Assembly: GCF_023369855.1 (NCBI RefSeq)
Contig: NZ_JAMBPP010000019.1
Location: 1 to 64,000 of the forward strand
Direction of reading: 5' to 3'
Length of the DNA: 64,000 nt
Source of the DNA: Actinotalea alkalitolerans
Lineage (GTDB): Bacteria; Actinomycetota; Actinomycetes; Actinomycetales; Cellulomonadaceae
The notes below the pieces were generated by a model. It was given only the letters and a program-made list of their open reading frames with translations. It had not been told where the DNA came from and did no database searches. Position 1 is the stretch's first letter; the number at the start of each line of letters is the position of its first letter. The position numbers and the translations under genes are program-made. Below, piece by piece: positions 44,274 through 51,779 of the stretch.

Positions 44274-44467
44274 GCACCAGCCAGAACCTCACCGCAGCGG
44301 CCATCACCCTCGCGCTCGGACTCACCCTCACGGGTCTTGACACCCCGGCCGGCACCGCGCCGGCCGTCGAGGCACCTGCACCGGTCGAGACCGCCGCCCC
44401 ACCCGCGATCAACGACCACCAGCAGGCACTCCTCGAGGCCATCACGAACCCCACTGCAAGGCACTAG
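44270..44467 (+). CDS. 65-residue secreted peptide with transposase-like tail
   Basis: Starts at ATG 44270, overlapping the lipoprotein stop. Residues 1-28 look like a signal peptide (LTAAAITLALGLTLTGLD), followed by an Ala/Pro-rich stretch. The last 22 residues (PPAINDHQQALLEAITNPTA and two more) repeat the C-terminal end of the IS1634 transposase fragment, including 28 identical bases (44398-44425). It may be an accidental fusion of a secreted-protein start to the transposase 3' end. Five bases after its stop begins the right inverted repeat of the element. Confidence 0.45.
   Translation: MSTSQNLTAAAITLALGLTLTGLDTPAGTAPAVEAPAPVETAAPPAINDHQQALLEAITNPTARH
44398..44425 (+). repeat. 28-bp inverted repeat partner inside the IS1634-type element
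   Basis: Reverse complement of 42900-42927; see that entry. Confidence 0.8.
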
Positions 44468-44486
44468 CAGATTGACCCAACTCAGG

Positions 44487-44514
44487 TGGACTGCGCCCAC
44501 CTCGGCACGCCGAG
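44487..44514 (+). repeat. right 28-bp direct repeat flanking the IS1634-type element
   Basis: Identical to 42636-42663 and directly adjacent to the right inverted repeat of the element. It forms the left two-thirds of a perfect hairpin. Confidence 0.8.
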
Positions 44515-44528
44515 GTGGGCGCAGTCCA
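44487..44528. terminator. perfect 20-bp hairpin next to the IS1634-type element
   Basis: Arms 44487-44506 and 44509-44528 are perfect reverse complements separated by two bases. Such a stem is strong enough to act as a factor-independent terminator in either direction, though no T run follows. It may also have been the insertion target. Confidence 0.6.
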
Positions 44529-44877
44529 CGCGGTCGACGAGCGGCCATGCGCCCGTTCCCGCCGGAGCGGCCGGTGCGTTGGTCAAGCCGGGTTGCCGCC
44601 TCGGTCGCGGCGGCGGCGGTGTGGTGCCCGCCGCGGGCCACGTCGCCGAGCACGGCCCGGGTCTGGTCACCGACGTCGGTGGCGATCGGCACGACGGACG
44701 GGCGGGGTAAGGGCCATTGAGCGGGCAGCTCTTCGTCGAGCCCCTACCAGTCCGGGATCAGTAACCGGTAGTCGGTCCGGGTCGGTGGGTAGGGATGGAG
44801 CCGCCAAACCGCCCGCAATTGGACCGGGCAGAGCCCCGTCGGCTGCACCGGGTAGAGGGGATGGGCGAACGACGCCG
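44529..44877. other. region with no complete gene
   Basis: About 350 bases between the hairpin and the stop of the minus-strand PD-(D/E)XK-like gene. Part of it (to about 44692) may be the interrupted minus-strand reading frame described at 42440. The rest shows no gene I can support. Confidence 0.4.
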
Positions 44878-46056
44878 TCAGTTCGCCTTGACTACCGCGA
44901 GGACACCGTCGCGCAAGCGCACGTCGTCACCGCCCAGGCCCGCCAGGACTTCGTCGAGCCCGACGGCAGTCTGGACGATCTGGTCGATGCCGTCGTAGTC
45001 CGCGGCCTTTCGGGTGACGAAGACCTTTGCATAGTCCGGATCGGCCAGCGGCACAGGGGCGCGTCCGTTCTCCACGACGGCAGTAGGTCCGAACTCAAGG
45101 TAGACGGCTGGCGCCGAGTCCGAGCGGCCGAGCGTTATGCACCACTCCCACTGCCCAACGAATCTGGCTTGAACCGAAGCAATATGTCCGTTCTGTAGAG
45201 CGCTGTTGATCTGGTCCATCAGGATCTGCTCGGCAAAGCGCTTGAGGGCTCTCTTCGCCTCGGCGAGTGTCCCACGTCCCTCATCGAATTGTCGCCTGGC
45301 GTGCTGCGCCAGCAGGTCGGCGAACTCTTGTGCGGCTACCTCCTGCGGCCGGTGTCCGTAGCGCGCCGATTCTCCGGTCTCGCACATCGTCCTGATGAAC
45401 GTGATCCGATCTTCGATGTTCATAGCCGTGGGCCCTTCCAAGAAGTGGTGGAACATTTCATTAATGAAGAAGAGTTGTTGTGGATGCTCACATCGCCAAG
45501 CTGTGTTGTCAGCGATGTGCGCACTCAGCCCCGCTAGCAACTCGGCATAGGTCAATACGACGGCTCGCTCCCAGCCTCGCTTCTGCCGATGGTTCTCGTG
45601 CCTTGCGCACAGCAGCACGACGGCGCTTTGCTTGCCGCCCTGGGCGCCAAACGCAAGGTACCCCTCATAGTCGTGGCCGTGGCCGTCCGATGACTCGAAG
45701 TTCTCCACGACGACACTGGCTCGATCGCTGGCGAGCACGATGTCAGCAATGTCTCGACCGCGCGGATCGGGCCCTGAGGTGTCTACCTCCTGGACCACCC
45801 GATAACCGCAAACTGGCACTTGGCGTCCAGCGGGAAGGTATCGATTCACGTGCTCCACGAAAAGTATTTGGAATGCATCTCCGAGCCCATGTGTACCATC
45901 CACCCGCAGAAGCCAAGCGAACACGTTGGACAGCTGCTTTTCGTGGGTGCCATGGTGCATGACCCGGAACACGTTGAATTGCTCAGCCAGGCTTCTCGAC
46001 AGCGAGGGCACCAAGGCCGTGACCATCTGGTCGAGCGAGCTCGGAGTCGTTGGCAT
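44878..46056 (-). CDS. PD-(D/E)XK-superfamily protein, probably catalytically altered
   Basis: A 392-residue protein from ATG 46056. The frame stays open far upstream but becomes non-protein-like there. The opening THEKQLSNVFAWLLRVDGTH and the strand pair DIADIVLASDRASVVVENFE match the PDDEXK_4-type layout, where the second strand normally carries E-N-K. Here the Lys position is Phe (ENF near residue 118), followed by SSDGHGHDYEGYLAF. The metal-binding Asp near 105 and the Glu remain. The C-terminal half (MFHHFLEG, FADLLAQHARRQFDEGRGTL) is helical and ends in a beta domain. Such proteins are frequent in defence islands. Loss of the Lys suggests binding without cutting, or a substitute residue. 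Confidence 0.6.
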   Translation of the reverse strand: MPTTPSSLDQMVTALVPSLSRSLAEQFNVFRVMHHGTHEKQLSNVFAWLLRVDGTHGLGDAFQILFVEHVNRYLPAGRQVPVCGYRVVQEVDTSGPDPRGRDIADIVLASDRASVVVENFESSDGHGHDYEGYLAFGAQGGKQSAVVLLCARHENHRQKRGWERAVVLTYAELLAGLSAHIADNTAWRCEHPQQLFFINEMFHHFLEGPTAMNIEDRITFIRTMCETGESARYGHRPQEVAAQEFADLLAQHARRQFDEGRGTLAEAKRALKRFAEQILMDQINSALQNGHIASVQARFVGQWEWCITLGRSDSAPAVYLEFGPTAVVENGRAPVPLADPDYAKVFVTRKAADYDGIDQIVQTAVGLDEVLAGLGGDDVRLRDGVLAVVKAN

Positions 46057-46594
46057 GGCCCGAGCGTATGGGGCTCTGCGCGGTTCGTGGCGAAGGGGGT
46101 CGGGTCGCGTCGTTGAGACGTGGGCGGCTCGTGGGCCCGCTGGGATGGGTGTTGTCGAACCTGAACGTCCGAGCAAGGAGTGGGCCTCGGCCGTCAAGGA
46201 GCACCTGCACCCACTCCTGGCGACCACGTCCCTGACAGGGCCGCCGATGCGGTGCACAACCTGCGCGCCGTCGCCACAGTCGCCGACCTGCCCGAGACCG
46301 ACCGGCTCGTCGCGAGCCCCCCTGTGGGCTCTCAGCGTGTCTTGCTTGGCGTGGGGGTAAGGGACACGCCGTAAACCACTCAGCGCTACCGTCGTCGAAC
46401 TCGATGCAGTAGGCGGGGTACAGCTTCGTGCCGAAACCCCGCTCGTACTCGGTGCTGATGTCGGGTCCCGACGCTGTGGAACGACAACGTGTCGACCTTG
46501 ACGCGGAACCCGACTTGAAGCCGAGCCGGGCGAGCCACTGCTCCGATGCCGATCATCGCGGCGGCAACTCCAAGTCGACCGCGCCGCCCCACAA
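46057..46594. other. region with a short protein remnant
   Basis: About 540 bases. On the minus strand near 46340-46470 a frame reads PDISTEYERGFGTKLYPAYC and IEFDDGSAEWFTA, which looks like genuine coding sequence without start or stop context. I do not recognise it. The remaining sequence shows only GC-rich open frames. Confidence 0.35.
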
Positions 46595-47260
46595 TCAGGC
46601 GCGCCTTCCGCGCTCGTGGCTCCAAATTCGATGGTCCAACAGGGTGGCCGGCACCCGCAGGATGCGCGCTGCCTCCTCGACCGCGCGCGAGGCGCGTTGC
46701 GGTTGGGAGCGCTCACCGACTGCCCGTGACACGAATCTCACGATCCACGTGTCGCCCTTGACGCCGTCCGCGCCCGTGAGCATCCCCAGATACGCCCATG
46801 AGGCAGGTCCCAGGCCCGCCACGCTCAGCCACGCAGCCTTCGGAGCGACTGCCGCCGATGCGATGAGCTCCGTGCGGAGATCCGCGGCGGTGAAGACGCC
46901 AGCCTCGAGGAGAGCCCTCGCCCCGTTGGTGACGGCGCTGGCTTTGAGCTCTCTCGTGCCTGGGGCAAGCCCGCGATTTCGGAAGAGAAGCGCGCTTGCG
47001 CCTTCGGCACCGCCGGCTGCTTCGATCGCGGTCAGGAGTTCGGCCGCGCCGTCCGTGTCGGCAAGCCCGCCCTGCGCCACGCGCGCCTCGCGGTACGTCG
47101 CAACGACGTTCTCGACCGCTGAGTATCGCGACCGCAGCGAGAAGACCGAGTCGATCACGCACAGCGCCAGGGAGTCCGGGTAGCCCCGCGGGCGCTTCCA
47201 GTCGTCCTGAGGCCCAAGCTCGCGCTTCACGGCCTCGACAACGAGCTCGGCATCCGTCAT
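46595..47260 (-). CDS. helix-hairpin-helix protein, possibly DNA-glycosylase-like
   Basis: A 221-residue protein. ATG 47260 follows GGGAGGGAG; the open frame extends to 47455, but those residues include a transposase remnant. The core has ARALLEAGVFTAADLRTELI, then a hairpin VAGLGPASWAYLGMLTG near residue 145 and GVKGDTWIVRFVSRAVG. A hairpin followed by G-D-x-W/H-xxR is the pattern of HhH-GPD base-excision enzymes, where the Asp is catalytic. The N-terminal part (LALCVIDSVFSLRSRYSAVE) also fits. It lacks the iron-sulphur cluster cysteines. It may repair DNA bases or just bind DNA. Confidence 0.6.
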   Translation of the reverse strand: MTDAELVVEAVKRELGPQDDWKRPRGYPDSLALCVIDSVFSLRSRYSAVENVVATYREARVAQGGLADTDGAAELLTAIEAAGGAEGASALLFRNRGLAPGTRELKASAVTNGARALLEAGVFTAADLRTELIASAAVAPKAAWLSVAGLGPASWAYLGMLTGADGVKGDTWIVRFVSRAVGERSQPQRASRAVEEAARILRVPATLLDHRIWSHERGRRA

Positions 47261-47341
47261 CGGCCCGCTCCCTCCCAGACTGAATGTGCCTCGGATGCTA
47301 GCGGTGTGCGGTGACAGGGAACCCGCTACCAGCAATCGAGC

Positions 47342-47407
47342 CGGGCTGGCGGTGGTCAGGTGCTCGTGCAGGAAGCGGGCAGGGTCCAGACTGGGTCCAG
47401 CGGTCAT
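47342..47407 (-). pseudogene. N-terminal fragment of an IS256-family transposase
   Basis: From ATG 47407 the minus strand reads MTAGPSLDPARFLHEHLTTA and SP before similarity ends. Actinobacterial IS256 transposases begin with this pattern. The 5' leader up to about 47455 probably belongs to the same element. It lies just upstream of, and in frame with, the HhH gene, so it could mislead start-site choice. Confidence 0.6.
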
Positions 47408-47695
47408 CGCGGGTCCTTCTCTCGAGTCGACTTGGTAGGTCTCTCGAAGAATCACGCGGTGACTGCCTACACGTCTACGACGACGCCCCGATCAGAGCCG
47501 GGCTCGCACACCACTCTGCGGGACGCCACTTACCGCAGCGCCGCCGACGACTGCCCCATGCCCGGACCTCGCCACAAGTCCATGAAGGAATATCCGTGCG
47601 CCGAGTAGTGGCTGACCACCCTCGTTGTGCGACACAATGCACGAACGCACGTCGTGTGACTCAAGCGACTGCACGTCGAGGCGAAGGGTACGCGG
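47408..47695. other. intergenic region upstream of the CFI-box gene
   Basis: About 290 bases; apart from the probable IS256 leader near 47408-47455 I see no gene. It should hold the promoter of the gene at 47696. Confidence 0.3.
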
Positions 47696-49303
47696 ATGGT
47701 CAGCAAGTTCAGCGCACACGTCGCGGACCGACTCGCGGCTGGACCGGGGCCCATCAAGTTCGACCACGCCAGCCAGAGGGATTGGCTTTGGACGAGCGAA
47801 GTCCTCGCTGGCCTCCTGCTGGGTGCGATCCCCCCGGAGGAGATGGACCGCATCCTTAAAGGGGTCGAGGCGGGCGAGCGCTCGGGCGACCCAAGGGCAA
47901 TCCGGCAGATGCGAATTCTAAACTATTCAATGGCCGGGGATACACCAGCGTTCGCGGCAATGATGAGCATGACAAGTCCGCTTGCCAAAGAGGCCGCGTA
48001 TGGCGAGATCCCAGATCTCATCGCCGACTCTCAGATGGTGATCAAGAACCTATGGGCAAGCGCAGACAGTGAACGTCGCGTCGAATTAGTCGAGATGCTT
48101 ACCATGAAATGCGTCGAGGGGAGCAAGCTCGCCGGCGCTCTTCTTACCCTTTCACGCCCAGAATTGTGGTCGGACTCCGGGCTCTGGAATCAGTTGCGAG
48201 CTTCTCCGATGGCTCCGGTGACGCAGGCCGTTCTTCCCCCGAGTGGTGTGTTGCCAGGCGTTGATTCGCGCAGTCTGGACAGTTTTCCGGCTACAAAGAT
48301 TCCCGCACTTCTCGAAGAGTTCATCTCCGAACTTCCTTCTCTCCGGTCGTCCTCGGATTCCTATCCCACTGAGTGGGAAGATGCCGTGCGAGAGGCCGTC
48401 CATCTCAAGAGATCCGGGGACTATGAGGCATCCGTGGCAGCGTACGTCCGCCTGGCTCGCGAGGCAGGCACGGCGCACTTGCAGATCCTGCGTGGGCTCT
48501 TCAAGAGCACGGCCAGCGCCGGATACTTGGCTCATGCCCTGAGACTAGGTGTGGCAGGAAAGAGCGCCTTCTCGTCGTTTGACAGGGAGGCGATGGGGCG
48601 GTGGGCCGCGTCCGGACTGCAGGACCCTGACGCGGGTCGCGAGGTGATGCAGTCCCTCTCATATGACAAGTTTTCGCAGCAGGAAGCCATCGACGACGAC
48701 ATCAATGACTTGTTGATCGCGACGAGCTTGCCAACGCGCCTCGCCACACACCTAGCAATGATCTCCGGCAACGTCACCCATTTCGCGTCACGTGAGTACG
48801 ACACCATGCTCGAGGAACTCGGCGCAGTGGTCGCGCAGCACGCGGCGGCACTGGACGCTGACGTGGTCGCCAAGTTCCGTGAGAACCGAAACACATTGGA
48901 GGGCCTCCGGTCGGCCACGACCGTCGCCCTGGCGCAGATGCTTGGCTCCCACGCGCCGACTCCGGCAGGTGGTGCAGCAGTCCAGAGGGGGCCAGGCCGG
49001 ACGCCTCATGCGGCGGCGGCGCGCCCCGTGCGGCGGCCACCAGCAAGTCCGGCGCCCCAGAAGGGAGGCGGGTGCTATATCGCCACGGCTGTCTACGGAT
49101 CATACGATGCGCCACCAGTGTTGACTTTGCGTCGCTTCCGGGATGAGCGACTGCTGACGCACGCGCCGGGCCGCGTGATCACCAGGGTCTACTATGCCGT
49201 GAGCCCGGTTCTCTCCACGCACTTCAGTCAAGGCAAGCCGCTGAGTCGACAAGCGAAGAAGGTGCTGGACCGGATCGTGCGAAGGCTTGAGCGGAGTCGA
49301 TAG
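47696..49303 (+). CDS. CFI-box C-terminal domain protein
   Basis: A 535-residue protein from ATG 47696 with AAGGG upstream. Residues 1-400 are helical repeats without a known motif (DAVREAVHLKRSGDYEASVA, YVRLAREAGTAHLQIL resemble TPR-like helices). Residues about 415-455 are a Pro/Ala/Arg-rich linker. The end is a CFI-box module: GGCYIATAVYGSYDAPPV, LRRFRDERLLTHAPGR and ITRVYYAVSPVLS. This small hydrophobic C-terminal module with its invariant CxIATA is found at the end of diverse bacterial proteins and its function is unknown. The gene has noticeably more A/T in third positions (around 47.9-48.8 kb) than its neighbours, which points to recent transfer. Confidence 0.75.
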   Translation: MVSKFSAHVADRLAAGPGPIKFDHASQRDWLWTSEVLAGLLLGAIPPEEMDRILKGVEAGERSGDPRAIRQMRILNYSMAGDTPAFAAMMSMTSPLAKEAAYGEIPDLIADSQMVIKNLWASADSERRVELVEMLTMKCVEGSKLAGALLTLSRPELWSDSGLWNQLRASPMAPVTQAVLPPSGVLPGVDSRSLDSFPATKIPALLEEFISELPSLRSSSDSYPTEWEDAVREAVHLKRSGDYEASVAAYVRLAREAGTAHLQILRGLFKSTASAGYLAHALRLGVAGKSAFSSFDREAMGRWAASGLQDPDAGREVMQSLSYDKFSQQEAIDDDINDLLIATSLPTRLATHLAMISGNVTHFASREYDTMLEELGAVVAQHAAALDADVVAKFRENRNTLEGLRSATTVALAQMLGSHAPTPAGGAAVQRGPGRTPHAAAARPVRRPPASPAPQKGGGCYIATAVYGSYDAPPVLTLRRFRDERLLTHAPGRVITRVYYAVSPVLSTHFSQGKPLSRQAKKVLDRIVRRLERSR

Positions 49304-49527
49304 CGGAGCCGCCTCCCGACCCGGGATGGCGCGCGAGCTCCGTCTCGAGCCGCGTAGGCTACCCTCCGCGTTCGCACGGTCGGCGGTCGTCAACTCCTGG
49401 AGCGTCAACCGGCCAACGGTGCGGAGTTCGAATGCGGACCAGATGCGGACTAGCGCTCGTCCGGGCCCGCCCCACACGCCTCCTCCCAGAGTCCCCCGCA
49501 AGCCGCTCACCTGCACAAACACCCCAG

Positions 49528-49600
49528 TGGGCCCCGTGGGGCTCGAACCCACAACCTACGGATTAAAAGTCCGCAGCTCTACCGATTGAGCTAGAGGCCC
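49528..49600 (-). tRNA. tRNA-Lys (anticodon TTT)
   Basis: A 73-base cloverleaf on the minus strand: seven-base acceptor stem GGGCCTC/GGGGCCC with one G-T pair, D arm GCTC/GAGC, anticodon loop CTTTTAA, T arm GTGGG/CCCAC with TTCGAGC loop, discriminator A. No encoded CCA. Its 3' end faces the accessory region to the left, the side on which integrases insert elements into tRNA genes. Confidence 0.97.
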
Positions 49601-49797
49601 GGGCGCGGAGGGGGTTTACTCGCGGAACCCTCACGGCAGCACCCGTGTCGTTCACCGCGGCGGTGGCCTGCCCCAGGTGGCGACGACATCGAACCTACCC
49701 CTCGACGGGCGGTGCCTCATCCAGTCGCCGGCCGGGACCGTCGGTGATCCGGGCCCACCTGACAGCAGGGGCACTCGGAGTGGACAAGGAGAGCGAC

Positions 49798-50134
49798 ATG
49801 GCCACGTCGGGCCGACGACGGTGTCAACGCCGCGGGCTCCCGGCCGTGGTCGGGGCGGGCGTGCTCGCCGGCCCTGACCGTCCTCGCGGGCGGAACTTCC
49901 CCTGGATCACCTGACCTGACGCTGGAGCACGCGGACGGCCTGGAGCTCGTCGGGTTCCAGGTGGTCCACGTGGACGAGGGCAGGGTCGGCGGTGGGTATG
50001 ACGCGCCTGACGAACCTGAGACGAGCGCGCCGGCCGACAGCAGGGTCGTCCTGGAGCTGGGCAGCCAGGTGGCTGACGGCTCCCTCGTCGGACCCCTGCC
50101 GGACGTCATGGGGCTGGGATCAGATGGAAGGTAG
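49798..50134 (+). pseudogene. small secreted protein with a frameshift in the signal peptide
   Basis: ATG 49798 follows AAGGAG. The first frame gives a basic n-region and LPAVVGAGVLA. A shift near 49873 leads to LTVLAGGTSPGSPDLTLEHA, EHADGLELVGFQVVHVDEG and ADSRVVLELGS, ending at 50134. Together they form a classic signal peptide plus a compact acidic domain. Removing one C in the GCCGGCCC stretch restores the frame. Family unknown. It overlaps the 3' end of the convergent gene by 29 bases. Confidence 0.5.
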
Positions 50135-50729
50135 CTGTCGCCTGCTCGTAGTTCACCGTGTACGTCACGCCGTTCGTGAGGTCGATCGTGCCGCTTCCAG
50201 CCGCGGTCGCCTGCTGGTAGACCCCGAAGGCGTCGAGGAAGCCGTAGGTGCCCTCGAACCGATAGTCGTGGGGACCCGGAACGGCTCTGAAGATGATCGG
50301 GCCACCGGGCGTCGTCTGGTCGGCCGTCCAGGAGACGGCCGTCTCCTCGTCGAGGAACAACGTGAGGGTCTCGTCCACCTGCCCGAGCGTGGGGCGGACG
50401 CCGACCAGGAGTGTGAAGTCACTCATCTGCTCCTCTGCGGGATCGGCGGTGGGTTGCGGCTGCGGCACGGGTTCGGTTCGTGGCTCGGACGTCGGGGTGG
50501 GCCAGTCGCCGTTCGGAGGCGCCGCCGCCGACACGTCGATCAGGTAGGCGGCGAGGGCGAGGACGAACGCGACCCCACTGGCCGCGACGAGCGCAACGCG
50601 CGGCAAGGGGCCGACCTTTCCCGTGACCTTGAGACCAAACGTGCCCCCGGTGGCCTCGGTGTCATGACCGACGAGGCCCGTGAGGAGCAGGAACGCAGCA
50701 ACCACGAGGAGGGCGACAGCGAAGGTCAC
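50106..50729 (-). CDS. membrane protein with extracytoplasmic domain
   Basis: A 207-residue protein. GTG 50729 is chosen because GAGAGGGG lies just upstream and the first helix begins immediately (FAVALLVVAAFLLLTGL); the frame is open to 50930. A second helix follows near residues 40-65 (VALVAASGVAFVLALAAYLI). Then come a Pro/Thr-rich linker and a beta-type domain of about 110 residues (LFLDEETAVSWTADQTTPGG, YRFEGTYGFLDAFGVYQ). Both helices near the N-terminus place the domain outside the cell if the N-terminus is also outside. Function unknown. It follows the 2TM gene upstream on the same strand by 20 bases, so probably an operon. Confidence 0.65.
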   Translation of the reverse strand: MTFAVALLVVAAFLLLTGLVGHDTEATGGTFGLKVTGKVGPLPRVALVAASGVAFVLALAAYLIDVSAAAPPNGDWPTPTSEPRTEPVPQPQPTADPAEEQMSDFTLLVGVRPTLGQVDETLTLFLDEETAVSWTADQTTPGGPIIFRAVPGPHDYRFEGTYGFLDAFGVYQQATAAGSGTIDLTNGVTYTVNYEQATATFHLIPAP

Positions 50730-50749
50730 GACAACCCCTCTCGCGCGTC

Positions 50750-51457
50750 TCAGCTGGTCGGATCGCTCCGGACAGGGTCGAGGAGCCCGAGCCGTCGCAG
50801 CTGCTCCTGCGACTCGCGGCGCACGTCGGCGCTGGCGGCGTCCCAGAACCGGTTGCTGATCGGCGTCATCGCTGCCACCAGCCCCTTGTACGTGTCGCGG
50901 ATCCCGTCGGCATAGGCGTCGTCGATGCACACGTAGCCCTCGTCCACGGGCTGCCGGGTGTGGTGCTCGAGGTCACGCGTGATCTTCGTGTGGAGCTCGT
51001 CGAACCCGTTCCGCTGCTCTGTCAGGGCCTTGATCCGTGCCGATGTCCACGACTGGAGGGCGGTGACGAGCGCGGCAAGAACGGCCACGGTGCCGACGAG
51101 CGCCTTCGCCAGGGTGGAGACGCGGTCGTTCTGGAGATTGGTGAACACGGCCGTCGCCGAGAGGGCACTCAGGAGGCCGGACGCGGCCCCCATCCACGGC
51201 ACCCAGTGGTGCCAGCTCAGGGCTTTCGCCGTCGCCTTGCAGAACGTCCAGCTGTCGCGCCACACCGAGAGCACCGTGCACGGGATGGGCGCGATCGCCT
51301 TCGATGCCTGCGCGGCCGTGGTCCGGACGGCGGAGCCGGACGGCCTGTCCTCGACGACGGCGACCTTCGGCGCGAGGATCCCGACGGCTGGTTCGTCTGC
51401 GGGACCTGAGGTGCGAGGAACGTTGATGACCAGGATGTCGAGGGTTGAGTACCGCAT
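50750..51457 (-). CDS. two-helix membrane protein, SLATT-like
   Basis: A 235-residue protein; ATG 51457 sits seven bases after GGAGGT. Two close hydrophobic segments (residues about 95-112, ASGLLSALSATAVFT, and 122-142, ALVGTVAVLAALVTALQSWT) are followed by a long helical cytoplasmic tail (SARIKALTEQRNGFDELHTK, YADGIRDTYKGLVAAMTPI). This hairpin plus helical tail resembles the SLATT family of two-helix effectors that pair with nucleotide-second-messenger systems, but no SMODS or SLOG gene is near. The resemblance is by layout only. Confidence 0.55.
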   Translation of the reverse strand: MRYSTLDILVINVPRTSGPADEPAVGILAPKVAVVEDRPSGSAVRTTAAQASKAIAPIPCTVLSVWRDSWTFCKATAKALSWHHWVPWMGAASGLLSALSATAVFTNLQNDRVSTLAKALVGTVAVLAALVTALQSWTSARIKALTEQRNGFDELHTKITRDLEHHTRQPVDEGYVCIDDAYADGIRDTYKGLVAAMTPISNRFWDAASADVRRESQEQLRRLGLLDPVRSDPTS

Positions 51458-51479
51458 GGTCATCACCTCCATGACAAGG

Positions 51480-51629
51480 CTACGCCGCGCCTCGCCGCCG
51501 CGCAGGCAGTCTGCCGAGCACCTCGGAGGGCGGCACGAGCGCCGGGCGGGGGCCTCGCAGGAGGTGGTCGAGCAGGCCGAGGATGCAGACGTGCGGGTCT
51601 TCGGCGTCGACGTGCCGTCCCGCTGGCAC
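51480..51629 (-). CDS. possible 49-residue protein upstream of the SLATT-like gene
   Basis: From GTG 51629, preceded by a G-rich GGGGGGTGAA stretch, the minus strand reads AEDPHVCILGLLDHLLRGPR and PALVPPSEVLGRLPARRRG to a stop 22 bases before the next start. The sequence looks protein-like and the spacing fits an operon. It could also be the tail of a decayed larger gene. The rest of this 320-base divergent region holds the promoters. Confidence 0.35.
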   Translation of the reverse strand: MPAGRHVDAEDPHVCILGLLDHLLRGPRPALVPPSEVLGRLPARRRGAA

Positions 51630-51779
51630 GGCTTCACCCCCCGAAGTCGCCCCGCACTCCGTTCCGGACAGTCACAATCAGGCACGACCCTGCTGCCGGC
51701 GACCAGCGCTGCGAGCGCCGCCCACAGCAGGACGCCAGCCTGCGGCGCACCCCGTGCCTCAGCGACGAGAGGACGACCT

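Larger units (their letters stand above)
42664..44486. mobile_element. rearranged IS1634-family element with passenger genes
   Basis: The ends are the inverted 14-mers CCTGAGTTGGGTCA (42664-42677) and TGACCCAACTCAGG (44473-44486), directly bounded by 28-base direct repeats. Inside lie, from left: the N-terminal fragment of an IS1634 transposase on the plus strand, the middle and C-terminal fragment of such a transposase on the minus strand, a lipoprotein gene, and a short gene whose last codons copy the transposase C-terminus. The simplest reading is a single IS1634 element into which other DNA was inserted, with an internal inversion across the repeat pair 42900-42927 and 44398-44425. Confidence 0.7.

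Noticed and set aside
42636-44514. 28-bp direct repeats as attL/attR of the integrase at 39596
   Set aside because: The repeats abut inverted ends of an IS1634-type element and do not bracket the integrase.
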